31,131 nt of DNA from the NCBI GenBank assembly GCA_016710385.1, contig JADJVX010000007.1:1-31131 (forward strand), read 5' to 3'. Below, one piece after another: positions 1 to 9,738 of the stretch. Each line of letters begins with the position of its first letter. Within the stretch, counting starts at the first letter, position 1. The DNA comes from Actinomycetales bacterium (GTDB lineage: Bacteria > Actinomycetota > Actinomycetes > Actinomycetales > Dermatophilaceae). The position numbers were made by a program, and so were the translations under genes. A model generated the notes under the pieces. That model made no database searches and was not told the origin of the DNA. It worked only from the letters and a program-made list of their open reading frames with translations.

Positions 1-440
1 CCCTTCATCGACCCGGCGCAGGAGCAAGCCCGGCCTGACCCGGATGATCCGAGGTCGGCGCCCGGGGCAGGACGACGCATTCGTGCTCCACCCGGGTGAG
101 TTCGTGCTCGGCTCGACGCTCGGGCGGTCACGCTGCCCGACGACCTGGCCGCGCGTTTGAAGGGCAGAATCAGTCTGGGGCGGCTCGGACTTAACTCACC
201 CATGCGACCGCTGCGGTTTGTCGACCCTGGCTACTCGGGGCGTCGCTCAGGCTTGTCAATGTCGCGACGCTGCCGATCCTGCTCTACCCCGGCATGAATC
301 GGCCAGCGCTGGCCTTCTTCCGGCTCTCCTCGCCGGCCGAAAACCCGCCACGGTTCAGGAGTTTACGGCTCGCACTACCAAAACCAGCGCGGGCCGACGG
401 CCAGCGGTCTGGCAGAACTTCCACCGCACCCTCCTGACCC
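1..440 (+). pseudogene. dcd: dCTP deaminase, 5'-truncated by the window and frame-disrupted
   Basis: Reading across frames recovers the C-terminal two thirds of dCTP deaminase, which makes dUTP from dCTP for thymidylate synthesis. Pieces seen in order are FVLHPGEFVLGST (about 82-120), LPDDLAAR, SLGRLGL (about 172-192), VDPGYSG (about 220-240), NVATLPILLYPGM (about 258-293), AFFRLSSPAE and finally RGPT followed by WQNFHRT (about 393-430). These match the usual order of the roughly 190-residue family. Several single-base frame changes separate them, so no single frame reads through. The family catalytic region around the SSLGR motif reads I-S-L-G-R here, with the first Ser not visible. The 5' end lies outside the window. 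The identification is firm. Whether the gene is truly broken is doubtful, because the damage is almost all indels. Confidence 0.8.
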
Positions 441-547
441 TTCGCGGTCCACACACACGCTCGGGTAGCGCAGGCGGTGCCCTCCCGCAGACCTGGGCCC
501 TTCACTCCGCGCGGGGTGTGTCGGGAGAGCTGGGTTAGCGTGACAGG

Positions 548-1704
548 ATGATTCGGTTCGAGGGAGTCACCAAACTGATATGCCGGTGGGTCGGCAGCCG
601 TCGCCGTCGACGACCTCGCCTGCGGCGCAAACCGGGCAGATCACCGTGCTCGTCGGACCCTCGGGGTGCGGCAAGACGACGACCCTGCGGATGGTCAACC
701 GGATGATCGCGCCGACCAGTGGCACGATCACCCTCGACAGACGCGACACCGCAGCGCTCAATGCGGCCGGGCTGCCGCCGCGGCATCGGCTACGTCATCA
801 GCACGCCGGCCTCTTCCGCACCGCACCATCGTCGACAACGTCGCCACCGTGCCGCGGCTGCTCGGCTGGGACACTCGGCGCGCGCAGGAAGCGAGCCATG
901 GAGATGCTCGATCGGGTCGGTCTGGACTCCTCCTACGCCCGCCGCTACCCCGCCCAACTCTCCGGCGGCCAGCGGCAAACGCGTCGGTGTGGCCCGGGCG
1001 TTGGCAGCCGACCCGCCGGTGCTGCTCATGGACGGGCCTTCTCCGCCGGTCGACCCCGTGGAGCGGAGGGAGCAACTGCTGCAGGCCGACCTGCTGCGGC
1101 TTCAAGGTGACCTCGCCAAGACGATCCTCTTCGTCACCCGCTGACATCGACAGGGCGATCACCCTGCAGGCGACCAGATCGCGGTGCTGCGGGTCGGCGG
1201 CCCGACTAGCCCAAGTCGACCCGCCCCAACGGCTGCTCGCCAACCCGGTCGATGGCTTCGTCGCCGACTTCGTGGGCCCGCGACCGCGCGGGGCTATCGT
1301 GCGCTCAGGTTCCAGGCCCCGCCGCGGGTCTCGCTGGCAGCCGAGCCCCCGTCCCCACTCGGGCGCCTCCCATAGCAGGCTCGGGCCGCGACCGCCAACG
1401 CCTGGCTCCTCGTTATCGACCCCGCCGGGTATGCCGGTCGGCTGGGTCCAGCCGACGCACCTCAGCACGGCGATCGGCTCCGAGCACCTGCATCGAGGGG
1501 GCACCGTGGCGCGTCGGGACTCCCCGCCCCGCGCCTACCTCGACGCAGCGCTGTCCTCGCCCTCCGGCCGTGGGGTCATCGTCGCAGCTGACGGCCGACT
1601 CGCTGGCACCGTCACGGCCGGCGAGGTCGTCGCTGCGCTGCCGCACGGCATACCGGGGGCTTACAACGCAAGGGGATTCGACGTCGGAGGTGCTCCCCCG
1701 CATG
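548..1704 (+). pseudogene. Glycine betaine/choline ABC importer ATP-binding subunit (OpuCA/ProV type), frame-disrupted
   Basis: The subunit would power osmoprotectant import. It opens with MIRFEGVTK at 548. After a frame change comes the Walker A motif GPSGCGKTT (about 655-680), then RTIVDNVATVPRLLGW (about 825-870), the ABC signature LSGGQ (about 958-973) and ARALAADPPVLLMD (about 995-1032). The Walker B glutamate is not seen: LLMD is followed by G, not E. A D-I-D-x-A-I segment at about 1145 and the LANPVDGFVADFVG segment at about 1238-1280 are typical of this subfamily. A CBS-like C-terminal part follows up to about 1640. At least five frame changes are present. The end probably overlapped the next start codon (ATGA at 1702) before a C-run error at 1695-1699. 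Confident of the family. The functional state is unknown. Confidence 0.8.
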
Positions 1705-2335
1705 ACCTGGGTCTGGGAACATCTCGGCGATATCGGAGGGTATGCCGTCTCGCACGCGCCCTGCTTGCCCGGCCTCCCTGATCGTGGGCTGCTCCGCGCT
1801 GCCGCCGTTGGGCTGGTGGCGCGGCGCTATCCGCAAATCGCGTCGGTCGTCGTCGGAGGCAGCAGCCTGCTCACACGATCCAGGCTTGGCGCTGTTCATC
1901 CTCGCCGCTCGTGCTCGGCAGCAAGATCCTCGACGCCATCAACGTCACGTCGCCCTGACGATCTACACCGTGGCCCTGCTGGTCGCACCGTCGCCGATGC
2001 GCTCAGCGCCGTCCCGACGCGACCCGCCAGGCCGCCACGGCGATGGGTTCACCGCGGCTTCGGGCGACTGTGTCCGTCGACCTGCCCCTGGCTGTGCCGG
2101 TGCTCGCCGCCGGTCTGCGGGTCACCGCGGTGAGCAACATGAGCATCGTGTCGGTGGCCTCGCTCATCGGCTATCCGCGGTTGGGCTACTACCTCACCGA
2201 GCGGCTACCAACGCAGCTTCCCGCTCGAGATCGGCGTCAGGATCGTCGGCTGCCTGCTGCTGGCCCCTGCTCTTCGACGGGGCCATCCGGAATGAACAGT
2301 GGGCGCTCACGCCGTGGGCGCGGGCGGGGCGGTAA
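1702..2335 (+). pseudogene. Glycine betaine/choline ABC importer permease (OpuCB/ProW type), frame-disrupted
   Basis: This is an inner-membrane channel subunit for the importer. It starts MTWVWEHLGDIGGY at 1702, the usual start of this family. After frame changes come segments equivalent to LGWLARRYP, then ILDAINV followed by LTIYTVALLV (about 1925-1985), ADALSAVP, ATAMGF, the coupling-helix region SVDLPLAVPVLAAGLRVTAV (about 2072-2132) and VSVASLIGYP..GYYLTE (about 2150-2205). It ends LTPWARAGR at TAA 2333-2335. Length, about 210 residues, fits OpuCB-type permeases. Four or more indels break the frame. The start of the next permease lies 3 bp beyond the stop, so the genes form one operon. 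Confidence 0.78.
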
Positions 2336-2338
2336 CCG

Positions 2339-3004
2339 ATGCTCGTCGATCTGGGCCTGGCTCATCGCCCTGAGCAATGGGCGGCACCGCGGCATCCCCT
2401 AACCGGGTCGTCGAACACCTCAGCTACTCCGCCCTCGCCTTGAGCATCGGCGCCGCCATCGCCGTCCCGCTGGGGCTCTGGGTCGGCCACTCCGGGCGCG
2501 CGCCCAATGGATCGTCACCGCGACCAACGCCGCCAGACCATCCCCAGCCTCGGCCTGCTCTTCGCCGTCGCGATGTTCGTCGGCCCGCGCATCTCCCCGA
2601 TCTGGCCTACACGTCATCCCCAGCCTCGTCGTCCTCGTGCTGCTGGCCATCCCGCCGCTGGTTTCCGGCGCCTATGCCGGGGTTCGGGCCGTCGACCCGG
2701 CGGTGCGCGACGCGGCATACAGGATGGGGATGCGACCCCGCGAGGTGTTGTGGCGGGTGGAGGTGCCATGCGCGCTGCCGCTCGTGCTGTCCAGCGCCCG
2801 CGCGCCCGCCTGCAGGTCATCGCCACCGCGACGATCGCAGCACCCGGTGAGCCTCAGCGGCCTCGGCCGTTACCTCATCGACGGGCTGGCGGTCCGCGAC
2901 TACCCGCAAATGGCCGGCGGGGGGCGGTCATCGTGGCGTCGCTCGCGCTCGCCACCGACCTCGGCTGGGGACTGCTCCCCGGTATGCCGTGTCGCCCGGC
3001 CTGA
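2339..3004 (+). pseudogene. Glycine betaine/choline ABC importer second permease (OpuCD type), frame-disrupted
   Basis: This is the second permease of the importer. Cross-frame reading gives NRVVEHLSYSALALSIGAA (about 2401-2460), VPLGLWVGHSGRA, TIPSLGLLFAVAMFVGPRIS (about 2538-2600), VLLAIPPLVSGAYAGVRAVD (about 2637-2697), the coupling region DAAYRMGMRPREVLWRVEVP (about 2709-2770) and GLGRYLIDGLAVRDYPQM (about 2858-2913). The two ABC-permease loops confirm the family. The end at TGA 3002-3004 follows GWGLLPGMPCRPA. That tail includes a copy of the dispersed GGTATGCCGT motif, so the original stop may have been slightly earlier. About five indels are present. The start at ATG 2339 is directly downstream of the first permease. 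Confidence 0.75.
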
Positions 3005-3118
3005 CCGGCCGCTCGACCCATCCGGGCGGGAAGCAACCACCCGCCAGGGAGTGTTGGACGCCACAAAGCCGGCGAACGCGTCGCGGGTTCTCCCCACCGG
3101 AAGCGAGCCGACGCGACC

Positions 3119-4047
3119 ACCATCCGACCTTTCGTCGCGACGACCGGAGCTGTCCTCGCCATGGGCTTGGCCCATCGGCCTGTAGCGCCAGCTCCGACCC
3201 AGCAAGTGCGGGCCCGGGTGCCGGCACCGCGGGGTCAGGAGGATCGGGAGGCGCGGTGACCAAGGTCGTCGTCGGCGCCGCCGACTTCTCCAGTGGCAGG
3301 TGCTCGCCGAGGTCTACGCCCAGGCGCTGTCGGCCAAAGGGCATCAGCGCCTCAGGCCCGACAACATCGGCTCCCGCGAGGGTCTACCTCAAGGCCGTCG
3401 AGGACGGCTCGGTCGACATGGTGCCCGAATACACCGGCTCGCTGCTGAGCTACCTCGACAAGGCGGCCGCCAAGGCCTCCGAAGAAGTGTATGCCGCGCT
3501 GGGCAAGGCCCTGCCGGCGGGCCTGACCGTGTTGGCCAAGAGCAATGCCGGGCAAAAACTCCATCGTCGTGACCAAGGAGACGGCCGCCGCCTGGTCGCT
3601 CAAGGAGATCGGCGACCTCGTCGCGCATCAGGATGAACTCGTCATCGCCGCCCGCCGGAGTTCAGAACCGTGAGCAGGGGTCTCGCCGGGCCTCAAGGCG
3701 CAGTACGCGCTGATCCCCAAGGACTTCCGCCCGCTCAAGGGCAAGGCCGTCGTCGATGCGTTGCTCGGTGGGCAGGCCAAGGCGGCCAACATCTTCTCCA
3801 CCGACCCGGCGCGATCACCGTCAATGGCTTTGTCACGCTCGCCGACCCCAAGCTGCTCTTCGGCTCCGACAACGTCGTGCCGCTGGTGCAAGGACAAAAC
3901 CAACGGGGTCGTGACGACGACCCTCAACGCCGTCTCAGCCAAGCTCGACACCCCGACGCTCACCGATCTGGTCAAGCAGGTCGATGTCGACAAGAAGGAC
4001 GCCAAGGTCGTCGCCAAGGGTGGCTCGCGAAGGTCGGCCTCGGTTGA
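3119..4047 (+). pseudogene. Glycine betaine/choline ABC importer substrate-binding lipoprotein (OpuCC/ProX type), frame-disrupted
   Basis: This would be the extracellular solute receptor of the importer. The N-terminus reads FVATTGAVLAMGL and then, after a frame change, A-C-S-A-S, which gives a lipobox cysteine near 3180. A Gly/Ser/Ala linker follows. The binding domain then reads TKVVVGAADFS (about 3258-3290), QVLAEVYAQALSAKGH, VYLKAVEDGSVDMVPEYTGS (about 3381-3440), LPAGLTVLAKSNAG, then ITVNGFVTLADPKLLFGSDN (about 3817-3870) and NGVVTTTLNAVSAKLDTPTL (about 3904-3962), ending WLAKVGLG. These are classic OpuAC-domain segments (about 310 residues expected). The start is unclear: the likely start region reads ATC rather than ATG at about 3119. 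Several indels break the frame. Confidence 0.75.
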
Positions 4048-4069
4048 GGCCGGCCCAGCGGCACACAGC

Positions 4070-4663
4070 GGGTGTCCGCCTCGGGCGCCGCGGCCTCTGG
4101 CGGGCGCCCTGGGGGGTCGCGGGTGGCGTCCGCGTGGGAAGCTGGCCGGGACCGGCCGAGGGGTCAGTGCTGGTCGCGGTGGCGGTGGGGTCAGGAAGGT
4201 CTGACCGGGAGCAACCTCGCCATAGCGGCTTGCCAGCGCCACGCGAGCGACCGGACTCAACAGGCCGAGGCTCTCGGGCGTCCCACACCAGTCCGTCGCG
4301 CTCGGTCTGTGACATCAGCCACCGACCGGACGTCACGGTAGAGCTGGAAGAGCACGCGATCCAAGACATCGACGGGGTCTAACGCGGCGTGACGTCAATG
4401 GCGCCGTAGATGGACGAGGAGTACGAACTTCTCTCGCCTTGAGTAGGCCAGATCGGTGGATGCCACGCCGGGATGGACCCGGACGGCAGCGATCGCCGAT
4501 GCAGCGTCGGCAGCCGTTTGGCTCGGCAGAGGATGGCGTTTCCCCCGGGTTGGTGCCCGAGGACGGTGACGTCCGTTACCGGAGAACACGCAACCCCTAG
4601 AGACAACCCACCGCGAAGGTAGCCGCTATCGTCCATCGAGCGAGCGGCTCGGGGCACGATCAC
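4070..4663 (-). pseudogene. Degenerate lipoprotein gene, copy 1 of a tandem pair
   Basis: The family is not recognised. On the minus strand a start near 4663 leads to a short hydrophobic stretch ending in S-L-G-V-A-C-S, a plausible lipobox. After frame changes come DRVLFQLYRDV (about 4340-4375), TERDGLVWD (about 4287-4312) and SRYGEVAPGQTF (about 4192-4235), then a Pro/Thr-rich tail. The same segments, in the same order, occur in the copy about 570 bp upstream on this strand (4668-5216). The two are therefore tandem paralogues, probably exported lipoproteins of roughly 170-190 residues. The precise end and true reading frame cannot be fixed from this sequence. Confidence 0.45.
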
Positions 4664-4667
4664 CTCA

Positions 4668-5216
4668 TCATGCGAATGACCGCTCCCTACGAGGGGTGGC
4701 GCCGGTCAGTGCGCTGACCGGGACCGGTCGAGGTCGGTGCTGGTCGAGGTGGTGCTGGCGTCGGAAGCTCTGGCCTGGCGTCACCTGCCCGTAGCGGCCG
4801 ACGAGTCCGAATAGTCCTCTGATCGCGACAGGCCAAGGTTCTCGGTGTCCCACAGCATGCCGTCGCGCTCGGTCATCACCTGGTAGGAGTCCACGCGAGC
4901 ATCCCGGTAGAGCTGGAAGAGCGCGCGGTCGAACATCCACCGGGTCGGCGTGTGCCGTCACCTGGAGGGTGCTCCGAAGATGGTCGAGGGTACCCAAACC
5001 GGGCCGGGGAGAAGGACTAGCTCGGTCGACACGACCCCCAGGAGTGTGCCGACAGCAACGTTGCGGCGGCTGCGTCAGGGCCGTCTGGGAGGCAGAGATC
5101 GGCCCTGACGTGCTGGGGCTCGGCTTAGACGGCTCGGTCACGATGCACCTCCGAGAGCCACTGCGCAGGGAGACGACCACAGCAGCCGATCGACGGAATG
5201 AGCGACACCGGGTCAT
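4668..5216 (-). pseudogene. Degenerate lipoprotein gene, copy 2 of a tandem pair, coupled to the hydrolase
   Basis: The start ATG at 5216 overlaps the stop of the upstream hydrolase by 4 bp (ATGA), which implies translational coupling. The N-terminus MTRCRSFRRSAAVVVSL is a typical signal sequence. A one-base shift gives A-L-G-G-C-I near 5135-5150, a good lipobox. Later segments, after frame changes, are PTRWMFDRALFQLYRDARV (about 4900-4955), SYQVMTERDGMLWDTENLGL (about 4828-4890) and VGRYGQVTPGQSF (about 4765-4805). They match copy 1 downstream. Function is unknown. The position behind a WXG100-like hydrolase suggests a partner or protective protein, which is inference only. Confidence 0.5.
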
Positions 5217-6143
5217 CCGCTGATCTGCCATCGGGTCACCGTCCCTTCACCATGCAGGAATGGGTCGATCGTCGTGCGCAGACCGGCCACGTTTGGGTCG
5301 CTCGATGAGTCAATGAGCTCACCAGTGTCTTCGTATCGCACGGTGCTGTGCGCATCTGCAGGGGTAGGGGCTTGCTGAGTGCTGCGCGTGATCGCTTGCG
5401 CGTCGGCTTCGGCCTTGACGGTCACCCAGTTGCTCTTGGCAGGGTTGTCACGTCCGTCGAGCATGGGCACAGGGTCCTGAGTGTGCTCCACCGACAGGAC
5501 CGACACCGAGTCGGGGATGTCGATCCGCGCGATCGGCGATCCTCCGGTCACCACCGCGGTGACCGTGAAGCGTTCGAGGAAGGCAGGATCGGCGGCGAAG
5601 CTCGCAGCCGCGATGCCACCCTGGCTGTGCCCCGTCAGCATGACCGGATCGCCGGGCTGGATGCCGGCAGCCGACATCGCCTTGGCCACCTGACGCTGAA
5701 GCGCGGTCTGTTGCTCTTGCGTCATGAGATGGACATCGCTCGTGAGGTCGACCGGATTGCTCGTCCGGGTCGGGCTCCAGTCCTGGGTGCCGGGGATTTG
5801 CACCACCCACCGGGAGGTGCCGTCGGCATTCTTGATCTCGACGATCTGGATCTGGCCTTCGGCGCCTTGACGACCGAGTGAGGATTGCTGCGCGAAGATG
5901 TCCTCGATGCCGCGAGGCGCGAAGGCATCTTTGGGTCGACGAGATCACCGACGATGTGCATCGCTCGGCGGATCGCCGCCGAATACTCTGCGAGACGCTC
6001 TCGATACCGATCCCCGGCTCGGCCGTGCCAGTGGACGCCCTCTCCTCGGCGGACGGTGAGCGCCTGCGACTCGGTGGACTCGGCCACGTGGCGGAGGCGA
6101 CGTGCCTCGTCCTGACCTCGTCCGGGTCACCACCGATCGTCAT
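5213..6143 (-). pseudogene. WXG100-like N-terminal domain fused to alpha/beta hydrolase, frame-disrupted
   Basis: The gene starts at ATG 6143 with TIGGDPDEVR. After a frame change near 6110 it reads RRLRHVAESTESQALTVRR and then VHWHGRAGDRYRERLAEY, a helical segment with a W-x-G turn like ESX/WXG100 proteins. A second frame change near 5880-5920 leads into the hydrolase part, which is open from 5806 to the stop at 5213. That part holds the lipase-type nucleophile elbow GHSQGG (about residue 62 of the open segment), then VTGGSPIARIDIP and later an Asp in DPVPMLDGRDN and a His in FLHGEG, which could complete a Ser-Asp-His triad. No signal peptide is seen, which would fit export by a type VII system, although no such system lies in the window. 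Substrate unknown. Confidence 0.65.
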
Positions 6144-6764
6144 GCGGCCCACCCTAGGCGCGCGCAACACCTCACGCCTGAGTACGCGCACCCAATAATT
6201 CGCCACGCACCAACCGCTCCCGGTGTCACCGAGGTCGCTAGGACCAGCGGTGTCGGTTGGGTAAGCGCTGGCTTCGCAGGCCTTGCCGTCGATCGGCCGG
6301 GTCCCCGCCCGAGAGTTCGCTGGCCGTGTCGCGAAGGTCATCCTCGCCGAGCGTAATGTCGCTGCGGGCAGGCGGCGTCGCGCGAGATCGTCCGCGTCAC
6401 AAGATGGAGCAGTTCGACCGTCATCGCTGGCACTTCGCTCTGTCCGAACTCCTGGTGCCTGGAAGACAATCCGGAGGCGGCCCATTCGCCGCGTCGGCTT
6501 ACTCCCAGTCAAGCTTGCCAATCTGCACTTGGCCCGGGAGCTCCAGCGACGCGACCCGCCCGGTCGGGACCGTCGCAGCCAAGAAGTGGCTGGCCAAGAT
6601 CGGCCTCGGCTGACGGCCCCCGCAACAGGCGCGCACCGGCCCCCACACATGACGGCGGCACGGCATACCACGCAGGTATGCCGTGCCGCGCACGTCGCGC
6701 CGGATCGGGCTGACCCCTCCTGGGCACCTCGTCCGAGGTCTCGGCCCGAACCGACGCGACGGGT
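6144..6764. other. Region without an intact gene; orphan OpuCC-like C-terminus
   Basis: No complete gene is visible. On the plus strand the segment ending at TGA 6611-6613 reads VGTVAAKKWLAKIGLG, nearly the same as the C-terminus of the OpuC-type binding protein that ends at 4047 (WLAKVGLG). It looks like the last remnant of a second binding-protein gene. On the minus strand, about 6290-6355 reads SDITLGEDDLRDTASELSG, which may be a trace of a small protein ahead of the hydrolase gene, but no start or continuous frame supports it. The hairpin at 6657-6687 is listed separately. Confidence 0.4.
6657..6687. terminator. Hairpin made of paired GGTATGCCG motifs, after the Fe-S oxidoreductase
   Basis: Perfect 13-bp arms, GGCACGGCATACC and its complement, flank a 5-nt loop. 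The hairpin sits about 78 bp past the stop of the minus-strand Fe-S gene and about 44 bp past the plus-strand remnant, so it could end transcription from both sides. There is no T-run. It is one of five such paired-motif hairpins here. Confidence 0.7.
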
Positions 6765-9066
6765 CTAGGAGGCCGGAACCGGCGCTGGCGCTTCGGTCGT
6801 CGCCGCACCCGGCTCCTGGCCGCGGCGCACCGCGGCGAGCAGCATCTGGGCGACATCGACGACCTCGACCGCACCTTCGGCGACCTTGGACTCCTCGACG
6901 AGCTTGTTCACGCCGTCGCTGAGCGCTGACCTTACAGAATGGGCAACCAACCGCGATACGGGCCGCTCCCGTCCCGACCGCCTCAGTGGCCCGGTTGACG
7001 TTGATTCGGGTGCCCAGGCGCTCCTCCATCCACATCCGCGCGCCACCTGCGCCGCAGCAGAACGACTTCTCGCCGTGTCGCGGCATCTCCGACAGCGAGA
7101 CCCCGGGCAGGGCGCCGAGCAGCTCGCGCGGCGGCGCGTAAACGTGGTTGTGCCGGCCGAGGTAACACGGGTCGTGATAGGTGACCGTCGGGGCCGTGGA
7201 GGCGTCCTTGGTGCCGCCGGACTCGCCGGGGCGGGACACCGGGGTGAGCCGGCCCTCTCGGACCAGCCGGTTGAGCAGCTGGGTGTGGTGCAGCACCTCG
7301 TAGTGGCCACCCAGCTGCGGGTATTCGTTCTTGAGAGTGTTGAAGCAGTGCGCACAGGTGACGACGATCTTGGTCGCGCCGACCTCCTTGAGCACCTCGA
7401 CGTTCTGCTGCGCGAGCATCTGGAAGAGGAACTCGTTGCCGGCCCGGCGCGCAGAGTCGCCAGTGCAGGCCTCGCCGTCTCCGAGCACGGCATACGTGAC
7501 CCCGGCGGTGTGCAGGAGTTCGGCGACCGCGCGGGAGGTGCGCTTGGCGCGGTCCTCGAAGGCGCCTGCGCAGCCGACCCAGAAGAGGTAGTCGACCTCG
7601 GCGAGGTCCTCGATGTCGGCGCCGACGACCGGCACGTCGAAGGGCAGGCCCTTGGCCCAGTCCATCCGCATCCGCGGGGCCAGGCCCCAGGGGTTGGAGT
7701 TCTTCTCAAGGTTCTTGAACAGGCCGCCGAGCTCGGACGGGAAAGCGCTGGCGATGAGGTTCTGATAGCGGCGCATGTCGACGATCGCGTCGACGTGCTC
7801 GATGTCGACCGGGCACTGCTCGACGCAGGCGCCGCACGTCGTGCACGACCAGAGCACGTCCTCGTGGATGACCCCGTCGGTGCCCAGGGCGTCGTATGCC
7901 GTCAGCGGGTGGCTGACGTCGTATGCCGTCGGCTCACCGATCAGCGGCGCATCGGCGAGTTTGAGGGTGTGCGCGGGCAGGTCGGCGCGGTCGCCCTCGG
8001 TGGCCATGGAGGTAGGGGGGCCTTGGCGTGGGCGTGGTCGCGCAGCGTCATGACGAGCAGCTAGGTGAGAGCGGCTTGTCGGTGTTCCACGCCGGGCACT
8101 GCGCCTGGCAGCGGCCACACTCGGTGCACGTGGTGAAGTCGAGCAAGCCCTTCCAGGTGAAGTGCTCGGCCTTGCCCCCCCGAGGGCGGCGTCCTCGTCG
8201 AGATCTTCGATCTGCTCGAGGTCGATGGGCGCGCCGCCGACCATCATCGGCTGCACCGCGCCGAGGCTGGTGCGCCCGTCGGCATGACGCTTGAAGAAGA
8301 TGTTGACGAACGCGAGGAAACGGTGCCACGCCACGCCCATCGTCGGGGTGAGCGAGACCGTGATCATCCACGCGAAGCTCACCAGGATCTTGGTCGCCGC
8401 GACGACATAGATCGACTCGCGCAGCCACTGCTCGGACAGGCCACCCCAGATGCCACGCGCCCAGCCGGTCAGGGGGAAGTGCAGGGCGATGTTGGTGTCG
8501 GGCTCGATGCGCGCGATGAGCGCGGCCTCCTGGGTGCGCAACGACAGGATGCACACCATGACGACGAGGATGGTGATCTCGACGTAATAGGCCTGCCACC
8601 ACGTCGATCCGAAGAATCGGCTGCGGCGGCCGCGGTCACCCTCGGAGGAGCGCGGGTGTTCCTTCTGGCGGACCAGCATGAGGAAGACGATGCCGATGAA
8701 CCCGGTCACCGCGAACAACTCGATGAGCCACTCGAAGGGCGGGAAGTGCCCGACGACCGGCAGCCGGAAGTCAGCCCAGATGAGCTGGAAGAACGCGTTG
8801 ACCAGGGTGGCGAAGAGGATGAGGAACCCCAATGCGGTGAACCAGTGCGCCACCGACACCCATGGCTTGCGCTTCATCCGGGTGTGCCCGAGGAACTCGC
8901 GCAGCACCGTCAGTGCGCGCGTGGTGGGCTGGTCGCGCCGGCTCGTGTCGGGCGCCCCGGTCTGGAACAGCCGATAGAAGCGGAACGCCTGCCGGAAGAG
9001 CAACGCCCACCCCAGCAGCGGGATGGTGAAGCACAGCGCAATGGCGGTGATCTGCAGGGCGCTCAT
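6765..9066 (-). CDS. Membrane-bound Fe-S oxidoreductase (heterodisulfide-reductase-like, CCG domains), with frame changes
   Basis: This is a large electron-transfer protein of about 765 residues once frame changes are bridged. The N-terminus (start ATG 9066, with AGGA about 7 bases upstream) has about five membrane segments resembling a nitrate-reductase gamma/cytochrome b type domain. Two 4Fe-4S motifs follow: CTECGRCQAQCP (about 8090-8130) and CTTCGACVEQCP (about 7815-7855). Two cysteine-rich CCG domains come next, with VGCAGAF, VVTCAHCFN, HDPCYLGRHN and SFCCGAGGARM. The layout matches the actinobacterial family that includes M. tuberculosis Rv0338c. Frame changes lie near 8180 (a C7 run), near 8030-8060 and near 6930; the true C-terminus, ending in APVPAS at 6765, is recovered by crossing them. 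The partner redox proteins are not known. The clean protein sequence suggests sequencing indels rather than decay. Confidence 0.85.
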
Positions 9067-9127
9067 GATCGGATCCTACTTGCCGGTAAGCGCTTGCTCA
9101 CCTGGAAGGCGAGCGGTCCTTGACCCC

Positions 9128-9160
9128 CGCCTGTATGCCGTGTCACACGGCATACAGGCG
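9128..9160. terminator. Hairpin of paired TGTATGCCGTG motifs, after the DHFR-like gene
   Basis: Perfect 15-bp arms starting CGCCTGTATGCCGTG enclose a 3-nt loop. It lies about 19 bp past the stop of the minus-strand reductase gene and upstream of the Fe-S gene, so it probably separates the two transcription units. Confidence 0.75.
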
Positions 9161-9178
9161 GCTGCGGGCCCAGGCCGC

Positions 9179-9727
9179 TCAGGAGCGCAATGCGTAGGTG
9201 AGGATCGCGTTGCCCGAGACCGTGACGGTGTGGTCGACGAGCTCGAGGCGGGTGGTCTTCTCGTCGGGGTCGAACAGGTGCCGCAGCCCTGCGCCGGCCA
9301 CGACCGGGTGGACCATGAGGGTGAGCCGGTCGAGGACCCCAGCCAGGAGCAGCTGGCGCACCAGCGAGATCGAGCCGGTGACGACGATGCCGGCACCCTC
9401 GGTCTGCTTGAGTTCGCGGACGAAGTCGACGGCGTCGCCGGGGATGATGGTCGAGTTCTGCCACGCGAGTGGGTCGGTGAGCGTGCTCGACGCGACGTAC
9501 TTACGGATCGGATTGATGAAGTCGCCGAAGCCGTCGTCGGTGTTGGCGGGCCAGTACTGCGACCACTCGTCGTAGGTGCGTCGGCCCATGACGACCGCGT
9601 CGGCGCCGCTGAGGGCCTGGGTCATCAGCCCGCCCATGTCAGCGTCGAAGTGGTCAAACTGGAAGAGGTGGGGGGATTCGACGACGCCGTCGATCGAGCT
9701 GAACAGGGCTGCGGTCACTGGTCGCAT
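9179..9727 (-). CDS. Dihydrofolate reductase/RibD C-terminal family protein
   Basis: A 182-residue protein of the DHFR-like RibD_C superfamily, cytosolic NAD(P)H-dependent reductases of varied or unknown substrate. It opens MRPVTAALFSSIDGVVESP, the usual first strand. It has ADAVVMGRRTYDEW (residues about 40-55), a segment around KYVASSTLTDPLAWQNS, and GIVVTGSISLVRQLL, the nucleotide-binding Gly region, at about 115-128. The end is LTLMVHPVVAGAGLRHLF followed by a short beta tail. I take ATG 9727; a GTG at 9742 would overlap the upstream stop by 4 bp (GTGA) and is possible. It is the second gene of a pair with the VOC protein. Substrate cannot be told. Confidence 0.85.
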   Translation of the reverse strand: MRPVTAALFSSIDGVVESPHLFQFDHFDADMGGLMTQALSGADAVVMGRRTYDEWSQYWPANTDDGFGDFINPIRKYVASSTLTDPLAWQNSTIIPGDAVDFVRELKQTEGAGIVVTGSISLVRQLLLAGVLDRLTLMVHPVVAGAGLRHLFDPDEKTTRLELVDHTVTVSGNAILTYALRS

Positions 9728-9738
9728 GAGGGCTCGAT

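Noticed and set aside
6886..8064. 392-codon open frame on the plus strand
   Set aside because: It is antisense to the Fe-S oxidoreductase, whose motifs are clear on the minus strand; high GC leaves few stops.
8284..9123. 279-codon plus-strand frame rich in Asp/Glu/Arg
   Set aside because: It is a shadow of the membrane domain of the Fe-S gene and shows the charged composition usual for antisense frames.
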